Counted from the stretch's first letter, positions 7,701 to 17,426 are shown. The stretch is DNA of 38,806 bases from an uncultured Opitutia bacterium (GCA_903896015.1 CAITWF010000098.1:64001-102806); one strand, 5' to 3'. The notes: a model not told the origin generated them from the sequence alone. Numbers and translations: made by a program.

Positions 7701-10289
7701 GCGGCCGGCTCGATCGCGCCGGGCGCGGATGTCACGGTCAACTCCGGCGCCACGTTGAGCGTCGGCAACAACCAGACCACGCGGGTCATCAGTGGCACCG
7801 GCACCGTCCAGATCGCGGACAGCACCAATCTGACGATCAATCTGCCGGTCAGCGGCACCGGCAGCAGTGGCACGTTTGCGGGCGCACTGACCGGCAACGG
7901 TTCGGCGACCCTGACCGAAGCCGGCGGCGGCAATCTTACGCTGAGCGGAGCATCGCCGAACTTCAGCGGCTCGATCGTCATCAGCAGCGGCAACCTCACC
8001 GTCTCGAATGCGAATGCCCTCGGCAACACGACCGGCGGCACCACCGTGACGAGCCCGGGAACGCTGACGCTGAGCAACGTCGCCATCGGCGCGGAACCCA
8101 TCACGCTCAACAGCGCCAATGGCTCCAATGGCGGCACCCTCATCGGCACCGGCACCGCGTCCCTCTCCGGTCCGGTCACGCTCACCGCCAATTCCACGAT
8201 CGGCACGGTGCTTTCGACCGACGTGTTCACGCTTTCAGGCGTCATCAGCGGGACAAAAAACCTTCTGACGAGCGGTGGCGGCACTCTCGTGCTGACCGGC
8301 CAAAGCACCTACACCGGCTCGACGACGATCGGCAACGGCACGCTCAAAGTCGGCGCGGTCAACGCCCTGCCCGTCACCACTAACATCGGCTTCTCCGGCG
8401 TGCTCGACGTGGCGGCCAACCAGACGATCGCCGGCATCAATAACAGCTCGGGCAGTTCGCTCATCAAAATCGAAACCGGCCAGACCCTCAACATCACGCT
8501 CGGCGCCGCCGCCTCGTTCGATACGCTGTTCACCGGCACGATCGCCGACGCCACCTCCGGCGGCATTCTCGAAATCGGACCTGGCAACGGCCACGCCGTG
8601 CGGCTCTCCGGCGCCAGCAATTACACCGGCGGCACGCAGATCGATGCCGGCGGCGCCCTGATGATCGGCAACAACAACGGCACCACCGGCGCGATCGTCG
8701 GCAACGTCACCGACAATGGCACGCTGATTTTCAATCGCGGAAACGCGATGACCTTCGCCGGCACGATCACCGGCACCGGCAATGTCACGCAGGGCATCTC
8801 CGGCGCCACCACCGGCACCACCACGCTCACCGCCGCCAACACCTACGCCGGCGGCACCACGATCAACGGCGGCACGCTCGTCCTCGCGAATGCCAGCCCC
8901 AGCACTACCTCTGCCACCGGCTCGGGCGACATCTCGGTCGCCGCGGGCGCCACACTCCAAGTCGGAAACGGCGGCACCACCGGTTCGCTCTCCGGCAATG
9001 TCTCCAACTCCGGCACCGCCATCTACAACCGATCCGACAGCGCAACCTACAGCGGCATCCTCTCCGGTCCGGGCAACTTTGTGAAGCAGGGTGCTGGCAC
9101 TCTGACGCTTTCCGGTCAGAGCACCTACACCGGTAACTTCAAGATTTCGGCTGGCACACTCGTCATCGGCGCGAACAACGCCCTGCCCACCGCCAGCCAG
9201 ATCGCCCTCGCTACGGGCGCGACGCTCGAGGTGCAAAACAACCAAACGCTCGCCGGCTTCTTCGGCAACAGCGCCGGCTCCACGCTCCAGATCGATCTGA
9301 ACAAAGTCTTCACCGTCACTATTCCGACGACCAACACCCTCACGACCTTCGCTGGCGATGTCACTGGCGCCGGCACCTTCGCCGTCGGCGGCACCAACGC
9401 CAGCGCCAACAACTTCATCATCCTCAGCGGCAACGTCATCGCCCCCACCTCGAATAATTCCGGTGTCACCGGCACCACGCTCGTCAGCGGCTCCGCCCCA
9501 CTCACCCTCACCGCACCGCTCTTCCTTAGTAGCAACACCACTCAGACGATCACCAATCCCATCGGTGGCACGAGCAGTCTCAGCTTCACCGCCGGCAATA
9601 CCACTCTCACCGGTGCCAGCACCTACACCGGCGGCACGACCGTCAGCAGCGGCGGCAAACTGATCGTCAACAACACCTCCGGTTCCGCCACCGGCACCGG
9701 CACCGTCACCGTCGCCGGTGGCAGCACTATTGGCGGCAACGGCACCATCTCGGGACCACTCATCCTTGCGAGCGGCGCGACCGTCTCACCAGGCAACAGC
9801 CCCGGCACCCTTAACGCGGGCCCCACCACATTGAGTGGCGGCTCGACCTTCGCCTTCGATATCAACAGCACCTCCGGCACGGCCGGCATTAATTGGGACA
9901 TCCTCAAGGTCACCGGCGGCCTCACGATCGCCGCCACGAGCGGCAACCAATTCGTCATCGCACTGAACTCGCTCGATAACTCCAATAACTCCGCCGCCCT
10001 CTCGAATTTCGACCCGACTCAAGGGTATCACTGGGAATTTGCCAGCACCACGACCGGCATCACAATCTTAAGCGGCGGTTTTGATCCCAGCGCCTTTTCT
10101 TTCACCACCTCGTCGTTTCTCAACAACGTCAACGGTGGCGCCTTCAGCGTTTCGCTCAACGGTCCCGGTACGAGCCTCTTCCTCAATTTCACGCCCGCCG
10201 CCGTCCCCGAGCCGTCCACCTGGACGCTCCTCGTCAGCGGCCTCGGCGCCTTTGCCTTCACCGCGATCCGTCGCCGGAAGAAATTGTAA
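4767..10289 (+). CDS. Giant autotransporter-type beta-strand-repeat protein with PEP-CTERM anchor
   Basis: This encodes 1840 residues. A Sec signal peptide (MSFRLTLLAACALVLSSRLVAQ) is followed by an N-terminal segment with the YTWT...NW pattern common before such repeats. About 13 copies of the autotransporter-associated beta-strand repeat follow, with cores such as GTLTLNGTNSYTGGTTISGG, GAGTWVLAGANTYTGATTI and GTLTLSGQSTYTGNFKISAG. These probably stack as a right-handed beta helix. Near the end comes the family's VSPGNSPGTL segment. The last 28 residues are a PEP-CTERM signal: VPEPSTW, a hydrophobic helix, then RRRKKL. No autotransporter beta-barrel is present, so surface display should depend on an exosortase rather than type V secretion. 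The composition is dominated by Gly, Thr, Ser and Asn. The start at 4767 follows from the signal peptide. A surface or matrix structural or adhesive role is inference. Confidence 0.92.
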   Translation: MSFRLTLLAACALVLSSRLVAQITTYTWTATNGSFFNAANWSGESVPPSSASATQLSFGSTLQPNVTLNANFNANKITFSSTAQHYYVGGSGSPTLGIGNGGIALTGGTSTYVDFSSSLNLSLLDSQAWNTAGNLSVYSNISAASNYTLTKTGAGYLALGGSSTYAGGTTISSGTLYLTSNSTKSGNTITSGPVGTGNLTLTSGTTLANLGSSTITLDNPIIASGTVNLGQTTNKAGLILTGNISGGNVTAPTTLNVVSSTSDESIFYNVVLRGTNTFTGSINATVGGVILDSAGALPSGTAIKLGDDGYIGYTENGFASWSAFQSAITANRSSSFSGDTIIGIDSANASNPRTVSDTITLSGFGSTVPYLGSATNVTISGSVVLPSSGTLKLTGVNSGYLKITSPITATNNVTAVTIGASESETGDASYNGYVELASGSSTYTGNTTLQSGYLLVGTSSTGTAANVTGGPIGTGALFIGKSSGGSSSEDNGPSTLAASTNNLTLLNPISISNNNTLQVGVPVTSNTTSPAYPLQSFASNSLTLGGVISGAGAITIQSGGTVTLSNNNTYNGGTTINSGTLQVGAGGTTGSIAGNITNNSFLTFNVSNPLTVSGIISGTGILTQLGSGALTLAGSNTYTGLTSIKAGGLLVTTLANGGNASPIGASTSAAANLIIDGGFLRYTGTGNSTDRLFTIGANGSALDSTGSGAINFTNTGVIGLTGSNTARNFTLTGTSTANNTLAPIFADNGTGATSLAKTGAGTWVLAGANTYTGATTISGGTLRIGVANALSSATDVTLSLGGTTLDLNGFADTVGSIAGVQTTTIITTGGLATADNNSSTFSGNLTGTGSFTKGGTGTLTLNGTNSYTGATVVSGGTLRLASGGVLSSSTDLSLPNSGAMFDVNGSSTTVNSLAGVNGATVSLGTGSLTSAGNSSTTFAGSINGGGSFTKGGTGTLTLNGTNSYTGGTTISGGTLALGAAGSIAPGADVTVNSGATLSVGNNQTTRVISGTGTVQIADSTNLTINLPVSGTGSSGTFAGALTGNGSATLTEAGGGNLTLSGASPNFSGSIVISSGNLTVSNANALGNTTGGTTVTSPGTLTLSNVAIGAEPITLNSANGSNGGTLIGTGTASLSGPVTLTANSTIGTVLSTDVFTLSGVISGTKNLLTSGGGTLVLTGQSTYTGSTTIGNGTLKVGAVNALPVTTNIGFSGVLDVAANQTIAGINNSSGSSLIKIETGQTLNITLGAAASFDTLFTGTIADATSGGILEIGPGNGHAVRLSGASNYTGGTQIDAGGALMIGNNNGTTGAIVGNVTDNGTLIFNRGNAMTFAGTITGTGNVTQGISGATTGTTTLTAANTYAGGTTINGGTLVLANASPSTTSATGSGDISVAAGATLQVGNGGTTGSLSGNVSNSGTAIYNRSDSATYSGILSGPGNFVKQGAGTLTLSGQSTYTGNFKISAGTLVIGANNALPTASQIALATGATLEVQNNQTLAGFFGNSAGSTLQIDLNKVFTVTIPTTNTLTTFAGDVTGAGTFAVGGTNASANNFIILSGNVIAPTSNNSGVTGTTLVSGSAPLTLTAPLFLSSNTTQTITNPIGGTSSLSFTAGNTTLTGASTYTGGTTVSSGGKLIVNNTSGSATGTGTVTVAGGSTIGGNGTISGPLILASGATVSPGNSPGTLNAGPTTLSGGSTFAFDINSTSGTAGINWDILKVTGGLTIAATSGNQFVIALNSLDNSNNSAALSNFDPTQGYHWEFASTTTGITILSGGFDPSAFSFTTSSFLNNVNGGAFSVSLNGPGTSLFLNFTPAAVPEPSTWTLLVSGLGAFAFTAIRRRKKL
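7317..7379 (+). repeat. Intragenic direct repeat, copy 1
   Basis: This 63-nt segment differs at five positions from the segment at 7608-7670, including a perfect run of about 30 identical bases. The offset is 291 nt, or 97 codons, so the copies are in frame and encode the same FTKGGTGTLTLNGTNSYTG core. Most other repeats in the gene are similar only at protein level, so this pair looks like a recent duplication or gene conversion. Confidence 0.9.
7608..7670 (+). repeat. Intragenic direct repeat, copy 2
   Basis: Partner of the segment at 7317-7379. Recombination between the two would remove or add exactly 97 codons without a frameshift. Confidence 0.9.
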
Positions 10290-10310
10290 GGCGTCAGTCT
10301 TGCTGACGCC
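10290..10310. terminator. Hairpin between convergent genes, possible bidirectional terminator
   Basis: GGCGTCAG and CTGACGCC form a perfect 8-bp stem around a TCTTG loop. It starts one base after the stop of the giant PEP-CTERM gene and ends a few bases before the stop of the convergent SDR gene. There is no strong T run on the plus side; on the minus side the tail is moderately T-rich (TTACAATTTCTT). Termination is likely by position, not proven by a U tract. Confidence 0.55.
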
Positions 10311-10316
10311 GCGCTT

Positions 10317-11090
10317 TCACCGCAGGGCAATCACGCCGCCATCGATATCGTAGGCCGAGCCCGTGATAAAACCGGCCTCCTCCGAACAGAGAAACGCCAC
10401 CAGGGCCGCGACCTCGCGCGGCTCGCCCATCCGCCCGATTGGCTGCGCTGCGGAAAGTTTCGCAAACATTTCCTTCTCCTGTCCCGGATAATTCTTCGCG
10501 AGATAGCCATCGACGAACGGCGTGTGCACGCGCGCCGGACACACACAGTTGCAGCAAATCTTCTTGTCCACGAAATCACGCGCGACCGACAGCGTCATCG
10601 AAAAAACCGCGCCCTTGCTCATCGCATAGGCAAACCGATCCGGCACCGCCACCTTCGAGAGCGTCGAGGCGATGTTCACGATCGCTCCGCCGCCCGCCGC
10701 CAGCAGCTTCGGCACGCCAAAGTGCAGTCCGTGGTAAACCCCGCGCACGTTCACCGCATAAACCCGATCGAGTTCCTCGGGCGTGGTCTTCAGCACGTCA
10801 CCCACGCTCGCGATCCCCGCGTTGTTCACGAGCACATCGAGCGCGGCGACCTGGGCGAACGCCGCCCTCATCGACTCCGTGCTCGCCACGTCGGCAGCAA
10901 GCACGTGCGCCACCCCACCCGATCGGCGAATCGCCGCCGCCGTCTCGGCGCCGGCCTCCGCACGCAGTTCCAAAATCTCCACCTCCGCCCCCTCCGCCGC
11001 CAGCCGCTCCGCGATCGCCCGCCCGATGCCCGAGCCCGCACCGGTGACGAGCGCGCGTTTGCCCGTGAAACGTCTGGCTTCCGAAGTCAT
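10317..11090 (-). CDS. Short-chain dehydrogenase/reductase (SDR), last gene of hexarate operon
   Basis: A 257-residue classical SDR. Seen: TGAGSGIG at residues 16-23, NNAG at 89-92, and the catalytic triad Ser142, Tyr155 and Lys159 (YAMSK). An acidic residue, Glu41, ends the second beta strand, which favours NAD(H) over NADP(H). The C-terminal [13 protein letters not shown] and [12 protein letters not shown] segments are typical of SDRs acting on sugars and sugar acids, but substrate cannot be assigned. Its ATG overlaps the stop of the upstream DUF4450-like gene in ATGA (11087-11090), so translation is probably coupled. In this operon it could act on a sugar released upstream of the glucarate steps; that is inference. 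Known uronate dehydrogenases are also SDR proteins but I cannot match this one to them by eye. Confidence 0.9.
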   Translation of the reverse strand: MTSEARRFTGKRALVTGAGSGIGRAIAERLAAEGAEVEILELRAEAGAETAAAIRRSGGVAHVLAADVASTESMRAAFAQVAALDVLVNNAGIASVGDVLKTTPEELDRVYAVNVRGVYHGLHFGVPKLLAAGGGAIVNIASTLSKVAVPDRFAYAMSKGAVFSMTLSVARDFVDKKICCNCVCPARVHTPFVDGYLAKNYPGQEKEMFAKLSAAQPIGRMGEPREVAALVAFLCSEEAGFITGSAYDIDGGVIALR

Positions 11091-14000
11091 CGCACCAGCG
11101 TCACCGCCATCAGCCCGATGACAACATCGTTTGCCAGCGCCCGCACCGTAAGCGACTTCAGCTCCTTCTTCGGATCGAGCGGCAACTCCAGCACTGTCGC
11201 CGCCCCGCCCGGAATTTTTCCGCCCTTGCCCTTGAACGTCTCGCGGTGAAGCACCCGCACGCTGCCCGTCTTCAAGTCCACGCGGATCGGTAGCGACCCG
11301 TCGTAGCGAAACTGAAAATCATCGATGAAATAATCCTGCTCGATCGGCCACCAGCTCGTCGGATTGTACAGGGCGAGCCGTTCCGTCGTTCCATCCGCGT
11401 AGGTCGCGATCACCTCGCCATCGTCGATCCGGCTCTGCATCGGATTCGTCGATCCCGCCATCAACAACACCGCCCGCGCGGCCCACCCGCTCAGCGGCAC
11501 CGTCGACTCGCGCGGATAATTGTCCCACTGCGAGACGAACAACACATTCTTCGCGTCGCGTTCGCCCGGCGTCGCCAGCACGACGCCGCTCGGCAGCAAA
11601 ATCGTTCCGCCCGCTTTCGCCGCGACCGCCCGCAATCCGCTGTCATCGATCTCCGCCATCGTGTTCACGCCGCCCGCCCATCCGCCAAGGCCCTGTTTCG
11701 GCAGCGCCAACGAAACGAACGGCGACCGCGGGGCCCGATACTCGTTCTTGAAAATCTGCGTCACGCGATCGTTGAAATGCATAGTCAAATCGATCGGATC
11801 GGATTTCTCGGCGAATGGGTCGGCCGCCGTCGACGGTATCTTATTTTCTGATTTTATCTCTGGTGCCGCCACCCAGCGCATCTGTCCTTGCTGTACGCTC
11901 GCGAACTTCGCTGACACCACCATCCGCATCGCATCGCCCGCCCACACCACCACGACGTCGTGCGCCGCCGCCGCCATCGCCAGCACATCGATCCGCGGAG
12001 CGCCCACGGAATTTTCAATCACGTGCCACGGCGCCGGTTGACCATCGACCAACACCGATGTCACCCGCTCCCGCCGCGCCACCAAGCGCAGCCGCAGCGC
12101 CATCGGCTTCGCGAAATTTTGCTTCACCGCATAAGTGTCCGTCTCGGCGTCCCGCTTGAACTCCACCGCCACATCCGGGTGCCGCAGCGCCGCGTGCGAC
12201 CACTCCTCCGGCCAGCCCGGCTCGAACCGCAGCTCGCCGCCCAGCGCATCGGGCCGCACGCCGAACAATCCCTCGACTAGCGCCCGCGACAGCACGCCCG
12301 ATCCGTCGCCGAAATCGCGCTGCGACTCACGCCGGTAAACATCGAGGTAACTCATCGAGCCAACGTTGCCCGGCGATATCCCCATGAACATCGCCGCGAG
12401 CAGCGATCCTTTCGCGATGCGCCACGCCTCATCCGCGCGCCCCGCCTGCCAGAACCCGAGCGCCGCGTGCACTGCCTCGGCCATCACGACATTGTTGATC
12501 GACCAGTCGTAGGGCATCCAGTTGCTCTCCGCCAACGTGAAGAGCCCTTCCGGCATGCCCGGTCCGCGCACCGGCAGATGCGGAATCTGCGCGTCGACCT
12601 GCTGCGTCATCGTCCACGCCTCCTGTGGCGTCGGCACCTCCGAATCGATCGTGTGATAAAACGTCCAGAGCGCAGCGCTCGGGTGCACGCGCTGCGCGCC
12701 GAGCCAATCCTTGCTCTCCGCAAACCATCCGCCGCGGCCGGCTTCAATCCACAGCAGCGTGCGCATCGCCCGCTCGATCGCCGTGGCCTCGGTCTCGTAG
12801 GGCTTCGCATCCAATCTAAGCAACCGCGCCAGTCGCGCCGCCTCGCGGTTGTGAAAATAATTGTAGGCGCTCGCGTGCGCGGTGCCGCCGCCGGAATACT
12901 GCAAATCGTCGCTCGCCCAAATCGCCCCGTAGGCTTCGTAGAGTGGCAGTTTCTCGCCGTTGACGACAAACTCGCGCCGAAACAGCCGCCGCTCCCAAGC
13001 GAGATGCCGTTCGATGACCGGCCACATTTTTTTCGCGAACTCCACATCGCCCGTCCACCGCAGGTGCCGGAACAGCGCGTCGATCGCCACGAGGTTCATG
13101 TCGTAATGCGAATTCGACATATCTCCGTTCGAGTGCAGCCCGGCCTCGTTGCGCGCGAGGTTGTCCTTCTCGCTCGCCGGCGGAATTTTTTCCGGGATCG
13201 GCGCCACGTTTTGCCGGCCCGCCCAATATTCGAAATGGCTCCGCGCGCGATCGTGCCAGCCGAGGGCGTCGAGCGAGTAGGGCCCGCGCCACCCAAGCAG
13301 CCGCGTGCGCCACGCGATCGCGCCGTGCATGATGTCACGCTGCGGTTCATCCCACACCGCGTCAGCTGCAACGTTCAGCGCGCCGACCGCGGCGTTGAGA
13401 AACGCGTCAGGCGTGTCGACGCTCACCCGCGCGCGCAGTTCGGAAAAATACTTTTCCGCCTCGGCGAATCGCGCAGGAAGCTGCACCGCAGAATACGCCG
13501 GCGCCAGCACGGCCGCCTTCGCCGGCTGCGGAGCGCCGACTTCGCGATACGTGGCGAGATCTTCGGTAGGCGCCGCATTCGCCGCGATGCGCTGCAACGA
13601 AACGAACAGCGGCTGGCCGCTGTTGAGCGGCGCTCGACCCACCACGACCGAATCCTTCGGCGCGAAAGGATACTCCGCTGCCAACAACGTGGTTGGATCC
13701 GACCACTGCGCCGCATCGCTCACCCTCAGCTTTGCACCCGCCGGCATCACGCCGACGATCGTCGCGGCCTTCGCCGTGAGCGTGAAACGCCCTTCCCCGA
13801 TCGCGAACACGTTGTCGCGGCAAAATTCCGGCTTGAGCTGAAACCACTCGCTGATCGGCACGCGCTCGGTGCCGATGTCGCCGTCGCGCGCGCCGCGCTG
13901 GCCGTTCACGCCACCGTAAGCCCAGATCAATTCCACGCCCGCAGAGATGTTTTCTCCTTCCGCCCGCACGATCAGCCCCTCGGTCTGATGCAAGGCGATC

Positions 14001-14416
14001 CCCGTCACGCGCAGCACACCCTCCCCGCCGAGCAGCGGGTCGCGGATTTCGTAGACTAGCTCGCCCGGCCGGTAGCGCGTGGTTATTTTCGCCGCAGCCT
14101 GCAGCCATTTCGCGCCCACGGCGCTGCGCACGCCGAACCGTAGATTTCCGCCACGTCCCGGCAGATAGAGCACGAACTCCGGCTTGTCGCCGCCGTCGAC
14201 GCGAAAGGCTGTATTACCGCCGTAGAGCGGCCGGTTGAAAAACTCCGCCCCGTTCTCGATTACGAAGTCCGCACCGTCCGGCCGGTAGCGCAGCGGCCGA
14301 TCGATGTTGGTTTCGAGATTCGGCGTGAGACGCTGCGCACCGAGCGTCTGCGCGCGGGCTATCGTCATTGCGCACAGCAAAACAATCACCGCGGACCGGA
14401 TAACTCGAAAGGGCAT
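11087..14416 (-). CDS. Secreted DUF4450-like protein with six-hairpin glycosidase-like domain
   Basis: This encodes 1109 residues. A signal peptide (about residues 1-22, ending ARA before QTLG) implies export. The N-terminal domain has [17 protein letters not shown] and [20 protein letters not shown] (about 40-80), a pattern I associate with DUF4450. From about 335 to 800 the sequence looks like an alpha/alpha toroid of the six-hairpin glycosidase kind: [19 protein letters not shown], then [33 protein letters not shown] and [12 protein letters not shown]. The last 250 residues are beta-rich. It lies 64 nt after gudD and overlaps the SDR start, so it belongs to the glucarate operon. The inferred role is releasing a sugar or uronic acid from an oligosaccharide or polysaccharide in the periplasm or outside the cell. 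No enzyme activity is asserted; the family name is from memory of its motifs. Confidence 0.75.
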   Translation of the reverse strand: MPFRVIRSAVIVLLCAMTIARAQTLGAQRLTPNLETNIDRPLRYRPDGADFVIENGAEFFNRPLYGGNTAFRVDGGDKPEFVLYLPGRGGNLRFGVRSAVGAKWLQAAAKITTRYRPGELVYEIRDPLLGGEGVLRVTGIALHQTEGLIVRAEGENISAGVELIWAYGGVNGQRGARDGDIGTERVPISEWFQLKPEFCRDNVFAIGEGRFTLTAKAATIVGVMPAGAKLRVSDAAQWSDPTTLLAAEYPFAPKDSVVVGRAPLNSGQPLFVSLQRIAANAAPTEDLATYREVGAPQPAKAAVLAPAYSAVQLPARFAEAEKYFSELRARVSVDTPDAFLNAAVGALNVAADAVWDEPQRDIMHGAIAWRTRLLGWRGPYSLDALGWHDRARSHFEYWAGRQNVAPIPEKIPPASEKDNLARNEAGLHSNGDMSNSHYDMNLVAIDALFRHLRWTGDVEFAKKMWPVIERHLAWERRLFRREFVVNGEKLPLYEAYGAIWASDDLQYSGGGTAHASAYNYFHNREAARLARLLRLDAKPYETEATAIERAMRTLLWIEAGRGGWFAESKDWLGAQRVHPSAALWTFYHTIDSEVPTPQEAWTMTQQVDAQIPHLPVRGPGMPEGLFTLAESNWMPYDWSINNVVMAEAVHAALGFWQAGRADEAWRIAKGSLLAAMFMGISPGNVGSMSYLDVYRRESQRDFGDGSGVLSRALVEGLFGVRPDALGGELRFEPGWPEEWSHAALRHPDVAVEFKRDAETDTYAVKQNFAKPMALRLRLVARRERVTSVLVDGQPAPWHVIENSVGAPRIDVLAMAAAAHDVVVVWAGDAMRMVVSAKFASVQQGQMRWVAAPEIKSENKIPSTAADPFAEKSDPIDLTMHFNDRVTQIFKNEYRAPRSPFVSLALPKQGLGGWAGGVNTMAEIDDSGLRAVAAKAGGTILLPSGVVLATPGERDAKNVLFVSQWDNYPRESTVPLSGWAARAVLLMAGSTNPMQSRIDDGEVIATYADGTTERLALYNPTSWWPIEQDYFIDDFQFRYDGSLPIRVDLKTGSVRVLHRETFKGKGGKIPGGAATVLELPLDPKKELKSLTVRALANDVVIGLMAVTLVR

Positions 14417-14480
14417 TGCCGGAAAAATCGACTGCCGACCGGTTTTTTTCGAGCCGCGAATCGTCGGACCGTCACGCTCC

Positions 14481-15764
14481 TCACCACCGTGTCTGCGCGA
14501 ATTTCCACCCTGGCACTTTCTTCTGCATCTCGATCTCGTCGTTGCGCTCGGTCAGGCCGGCACGCTTGAAGTTGGCGTGGGCCTTGGCGAGTGCGGCGCG
14601 ATCGAGTTCGACGCCGAGGCCGGGTTTGTCCGGCAGCACGACGCAGCCCTTTTCAAATTTCACGCGGCCGCCGATGATGATTTCCTCCCACTGCCACGGA
14701 TAATGCGTGTCGAGCGCATAGGTAAGGTTGGGCATTGCGGCGCCGAGGTGCGTCATCGCGATCAGAGAAATGCCGCCGTGGTTGTTAGAGTGCATCGAAA
14801 CGCCGCGACCGAAGACGCGGCAATGCGCCGCCAGCTCCATTGACGCGTGCAGCCCGCCCCAAAAATGGTGATCCGTGAGAATGATGTCTTCTGACCCCGT
14901 GCGCGCGCTGCCGGGCAGATCGTCAAACGACGTCGTGCACATGTTGGTCGCGAGCGGCGTTTTCAGCGCCTTCCGCACCGTCGCCATGCCTTCCTGTGTG
15001 CGGCAGGGATCTTCAAAATATTCGACCACGCCCTCGAGTTCGCGGCCCCATTTGATCGAAGTCTCGACGGTCCAGAGCGCGTTGGGATCGAGGCGCAGCG
15101 GATAGCCGGGAAACGCTTTTTGCAGCGCTTTCATCGCGGCGACTTCCTGGTCGGGTGGAAAACAGCCACCCTTCAACTTGATGGATTCAAAGCCGAACTC
15201 CGCGATCATGGCGCGCGCCTGCGCCACGACGCCGTCGGGATCGAGTGCCGCCGCCTGCCGTGCCGCGTCCCAACCCGTCGCCGACGGATCGGTGCCGAAC
15301 GCGAGGTCGCCGCCCGCGCCTTCGTATTTATAGAAGAGGTAGGCGGAATACGGCACGCGATCGCGGACGATGCCGCCGAGGAGCGTGGCCACGGGAACGC
15401 CGAATTTCTTCCCCGCGAGATCGAGGCACGCGACATCGAGCGCGCTCTCCACCTGCACCAGCGCGCGTTGGTCCCACGGTTTGTCACCGCGCGCCGCCGA
15501 GGCCTCGGTGCCAAAATGCGCCCGCAACGCGGCGCGCAGCGGATGCCAGTTCAACGGATCTCGCCCGATCGCGATCCATCGCGCGGCCTCGAGCTTCGCG
15601 TTGATCGCGGCGCTGCCGGGCACCTCGGCGAGACCCGTGAGCCCATTGTCGGTCACGAGTTCGACAACCGTGCGCAGGCACCACGGGGCGTGCAGGCCGG
15701 CCGCGTTGAGCAACGGTGGATCGCCGAGCACGATCGGCGTGACGTGCATTTCGACGATACGCAT
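14481..15764 (-). CDS. gudD: Glucarate dehydratase (enolase superfamily)
   Basis: A 427-residue enolase-superfamily dehydratase converting D-glucarate (and often L-idarate) to 5-keto-4-deoxy-D-glucarate in the cytoplasm. Family residues are visible: the general-base pair Lys196/Lys198 in SIKLKGG, metal ligands Asp226 (RLDPNALW), Glu251 (YFEDP) and Asn274 (LATNMC), Asp298 (ILTDHHFWGG), and the catalytic His325 with His329 in SMHSNNHGGIS. These match the arrangement known from E. coli GudD. It starts 9 nt after the garL stop and is followed by the DUF4450-like gene. The product is the substrate of the preceding aldolase gene, so the function is well supported by both motifs and context. Confidence 0.95.
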   Translation of the reverse strand: MRIVEMHVTPIVLGDPPLLNAAGLHAPWCLRTVVELVTDNGLTGLAEVPGSAAINAKLEAARWIAIGRDPLNWHPLRAALRAHFGTEASAARGDKPWDQRALVQVESALDVACLDLAGKKFGVPVATLLGGIVRDRVPYSAYLFYKYEGAGGDLAFGTDPSATGWDAARQAAALDPDGVVAQARAMIAEFGFESIKLKGGCFPPDQEVAAMKALQKAFPGYPLRLDPNALWTVETSIKWGRELEGVVEYFEDPCRTQEGMATVRKALKTPLATNMCTTSFDDLPGSARTGSEDIILTDHHFWGGLHASMELAAHCRVFGRGVSMHSNNHGGISLIAMTHLGAAMPNLTYALDTHYPWQWEEIIIGGRVKFEKGCVVLPDKPGLGVELDRAALAKAHANFKRAGLTERNDEIEMQKKVPGWKFAQTRW

Positions 15765-15773
15765 CGCCGAAAA

Positions 15774-16541
15774 TTATTTCGCTTTGAGCGTTGCCACGAA
15801 ACCCATCAGCGCCGAGCGCACGCCGCCGCCGTCACTGCCGAGCGCCACGAACGTGTAGCCGAGGTCGCGGACTTTCGGGACGAGCTTGTCGTTGTGCACG
15901 AGAATGCCGGCAGCCTTGCCGTGTTTCTTCGCGGCGTCGCTTACCTTCTTGAGCGTCTCGGTGAACTGCGGGCTCTCCAGTTGATCGCGAATGCCCATGT
16001 TGTAGCTGAGATCGGTCGGGCCCACGAAAAGCACATCGGCGCCGTCAACCGCCGCAATCGCGTCGATGTTCGCGACGGCCTCGGGCGTTTCGATTTGGAC
16101 GACAGTGAGCAGGCGCTCGTGGCCGTGGAGATAGTATTCCTCAAAGTCGCCACCGAAGCCCGCGCCGCGGTTGAACTTCGCGACACCGCGCACGCCGTGC
16201 GGCGGATAACGCACGGATGCGACCGCCAGCTTCGCCTCGGCCGCCGTGCTCACGTAGGGTGCCATCACGCCGAAGGCGCCCATATCGAGCGCGCGTTTGA
16301 AGCGCGGCGTCTCGTTGGCCGCGATGCGCACAACAGGGAATGAGGGCGTTGCCGCCGCCGCGTGGAGTTGGTGCAGCAGCGTGTCCTCGCCGCCCGGGCC
16401 GTGCTCGTGATCGATTAGCAGCCAGTCGAAGCCGGCAAGTCCGGCGATCTCGACGGTGAGCGGCGAGCCGAGATTAAGGAACGTGCCAACGAGCCATTCG
16501 CGGGCGAGCACGCGTTTGCGGAAATCAGGCGGAAGTTTCAT
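15774..16541 (-). CDS. garL: 2-dehydro-3-deoxyglucarate aldolase (HpcH/HpaI family)
   Basis: A 255-residue class II aldolase of the HpcH/HpaI family. It would cleave 5-keto-4-deoxyglucarate or 2-keto-3-deoxyglucarate to pyruvate and tartronate semialdehyde. Seen: the catalytic His47 in IDHEHGP, substrate Arg72 (VVRIAA), metal ligand Glu151 in VVQIETPEA, and Asp177 in VGPTDLS, the usual second metal ligand. Family members also act on 4-hydroxy-2-ketoheptanedioate or ketorhamnonate, but the adjacent gudD and garR genes fix the likely substrate. It begins 9 nt after the garR stop, so the genes form one transcript. Confidence 0.92.
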   Translation of the reverse strand: MKLPPDFRKRVLAREWLVGTFLNLGSPLTVEIAGLAGFDWLLIDHEHGPGGEDTLLHQLHAAAATPSFPVVRIAANETPRFKRALDMGAFGVMAPYVSTAAEAKLAVASVRYPPHGVRGVAKFNRGAGFGGDFEEYYLHGHERLLTVVQIETPEAVANIDAIAAVDGADVLFVGPTDLSYNMGIRDQLESPQFTETLKKVSDAAKKHGKAAGILVHNDKLVPKVRDLGYTFVALGSDGGGVRSALMGFVATLKAK

Positions 16542-16550
16542 GGGAGATTT

Positions 16551-17426
16551 TTAGAGCGATGTGTAGAGACGGTAGAGCGCCTGCGTGCCGCAGTCTTCCC
16601 AAGCGCGCGCGGCGACCTGGTCGTAGAGTTTCTTCGCGCAGGCGAGGCCCGGCAGATCGAGCTTCATCTCGGCGGCGCTTTCGAGCGCGATGCGCATGTC
16701 TTTCAGGATGTGCTTCACGTAGAAACCCGGGGCGTAATTTTCAGCAAGCGCGCGCGGCGCGAGATTCGTCATCGCCCAGCTGCCCGCCGCACCCCCGCTG
16801 ATGCTTGCGTGCACCGCCGCCGGATCGAGGCCGGCTTTCTTCGCATAAGCGAGCGCTTCGCACCACGAGACCATGCCGACGGCAACGGCGATCTGGTTCG
16901 CCATCTTGCAATACTGGCCCGCGCCCGCCGCGCCGAGGAGCGCAATGTTCTTGCCCAAGATTTCGAAGAGCGGCTTCGCGCGCGCAAACGCCGCTGCATC
17001 GCCGCCGACCATAATCACGAGGCGGGCTTCCTTCGCCCCAAGATCGCCGCCGGACACAGGCGCATCGAGCGACGCGAGGCCGCGTTTCGCGGCTGCGTCG
17101 AAAATTTTTCGCGCGAGCACCGGGCTCGAGGTCGTCATGTCGATCAGCAACGCGCCAGGCTTGGCACGTTCGACGATGCCGCCCGCGCCGAGGTAGCTCG
17201 TCTCCACGTCGGTCGGAAATCCGAGCATCGTAATCACCACGTCGGAGGGCGCGGCTGCCGCGCCGGCAGAGTCGTGCCACGTAGCGCCGGCTTCGAGGAG
17301 CGCGGCGGCTTTTTCCTTGGTTCGGTTATAGACGTGCAGCGCGTGGCCTGCCTTCTGGAGGTGGCCCGCCATGCTGCGGCCCATGACGCCGGTGCCGATG
17401 AATGCGATCGAGAGCGTAGCGGACAT
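16551..17426 (-). CDS. garR: 2-hydroxy-3-oxopropionate (tartronate semialdehyde) reductase
   Basis: A 291-residue beta-hydroxyacid dehydrogenase that would reduce tartronate semialdehyde to D-glycerate. Seen: the nucleotide-binding FIGTGVMGRSMA (residues 9-20), a YNRT after the second strand (favouring NADPH, by inference), the substrate motif DAPVSGGDLGAKE at 121-133, and the catalytic Lys174 with Asn177 in CKMANQ. The start at 17426 was preferred over an in-frame start 38 codons upstream because the longer version adds an Arg-rich tail before the Rossmann strand and would read through the inverted repeat. It is the first gene of the operon and faces a divergent GntP-type permease. Confidence 0.93.
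   Translation of the reverse strand: MSATLSIAFIGTGVMGRSMAGHLQKAGHALHVYNRTKEKAAALLEAGATWHDSAGAAAAPSDVVITMLGFPTDVETSYLGAGGIVERAKPGALLIDMTTSSPVLARKIFDAAAKRGLASLDAPVSGGDLGAKEARLVIMVGGDAAAFARAKPLFEILGKNIALLGAAGAGQYCKMANQIAVAVGMVSWCEALAYAKKAGLDPAAVHASISGGAAGSWAMTNLAPRALAENYAPGFYVKHILKDMRIALESAAEMKLDLPGLACAKKLYDQVAARAWEDCGTQALYRLYTSL

Noticed and set aside
8235-9245. Long minus-strand frames within the giant PEP-CTERM gene (also 6411-7229)
   Set aside because: They mirror the repeat periodicity of the plus-strand gene and give no recognisable protein.
4767-10289. CRISPR-like or non-coding tandem repeat array
   Set aside because: The repeats are in-frame protein repeats with diverged DNA and no uniform spacers.
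12467-14059. 530-codon plus-strand frame opposite the DUF4450-like gene
   Set aside because: Arg/His-rich composition and no domain pattern; shadow of the minus-strand gene.
15120-16343. 407-codon plus-strand frame opposite gudD and garL
   Set aside because: Spans two well-supported minus-strand enzymes; Arg/His-rich shadow.
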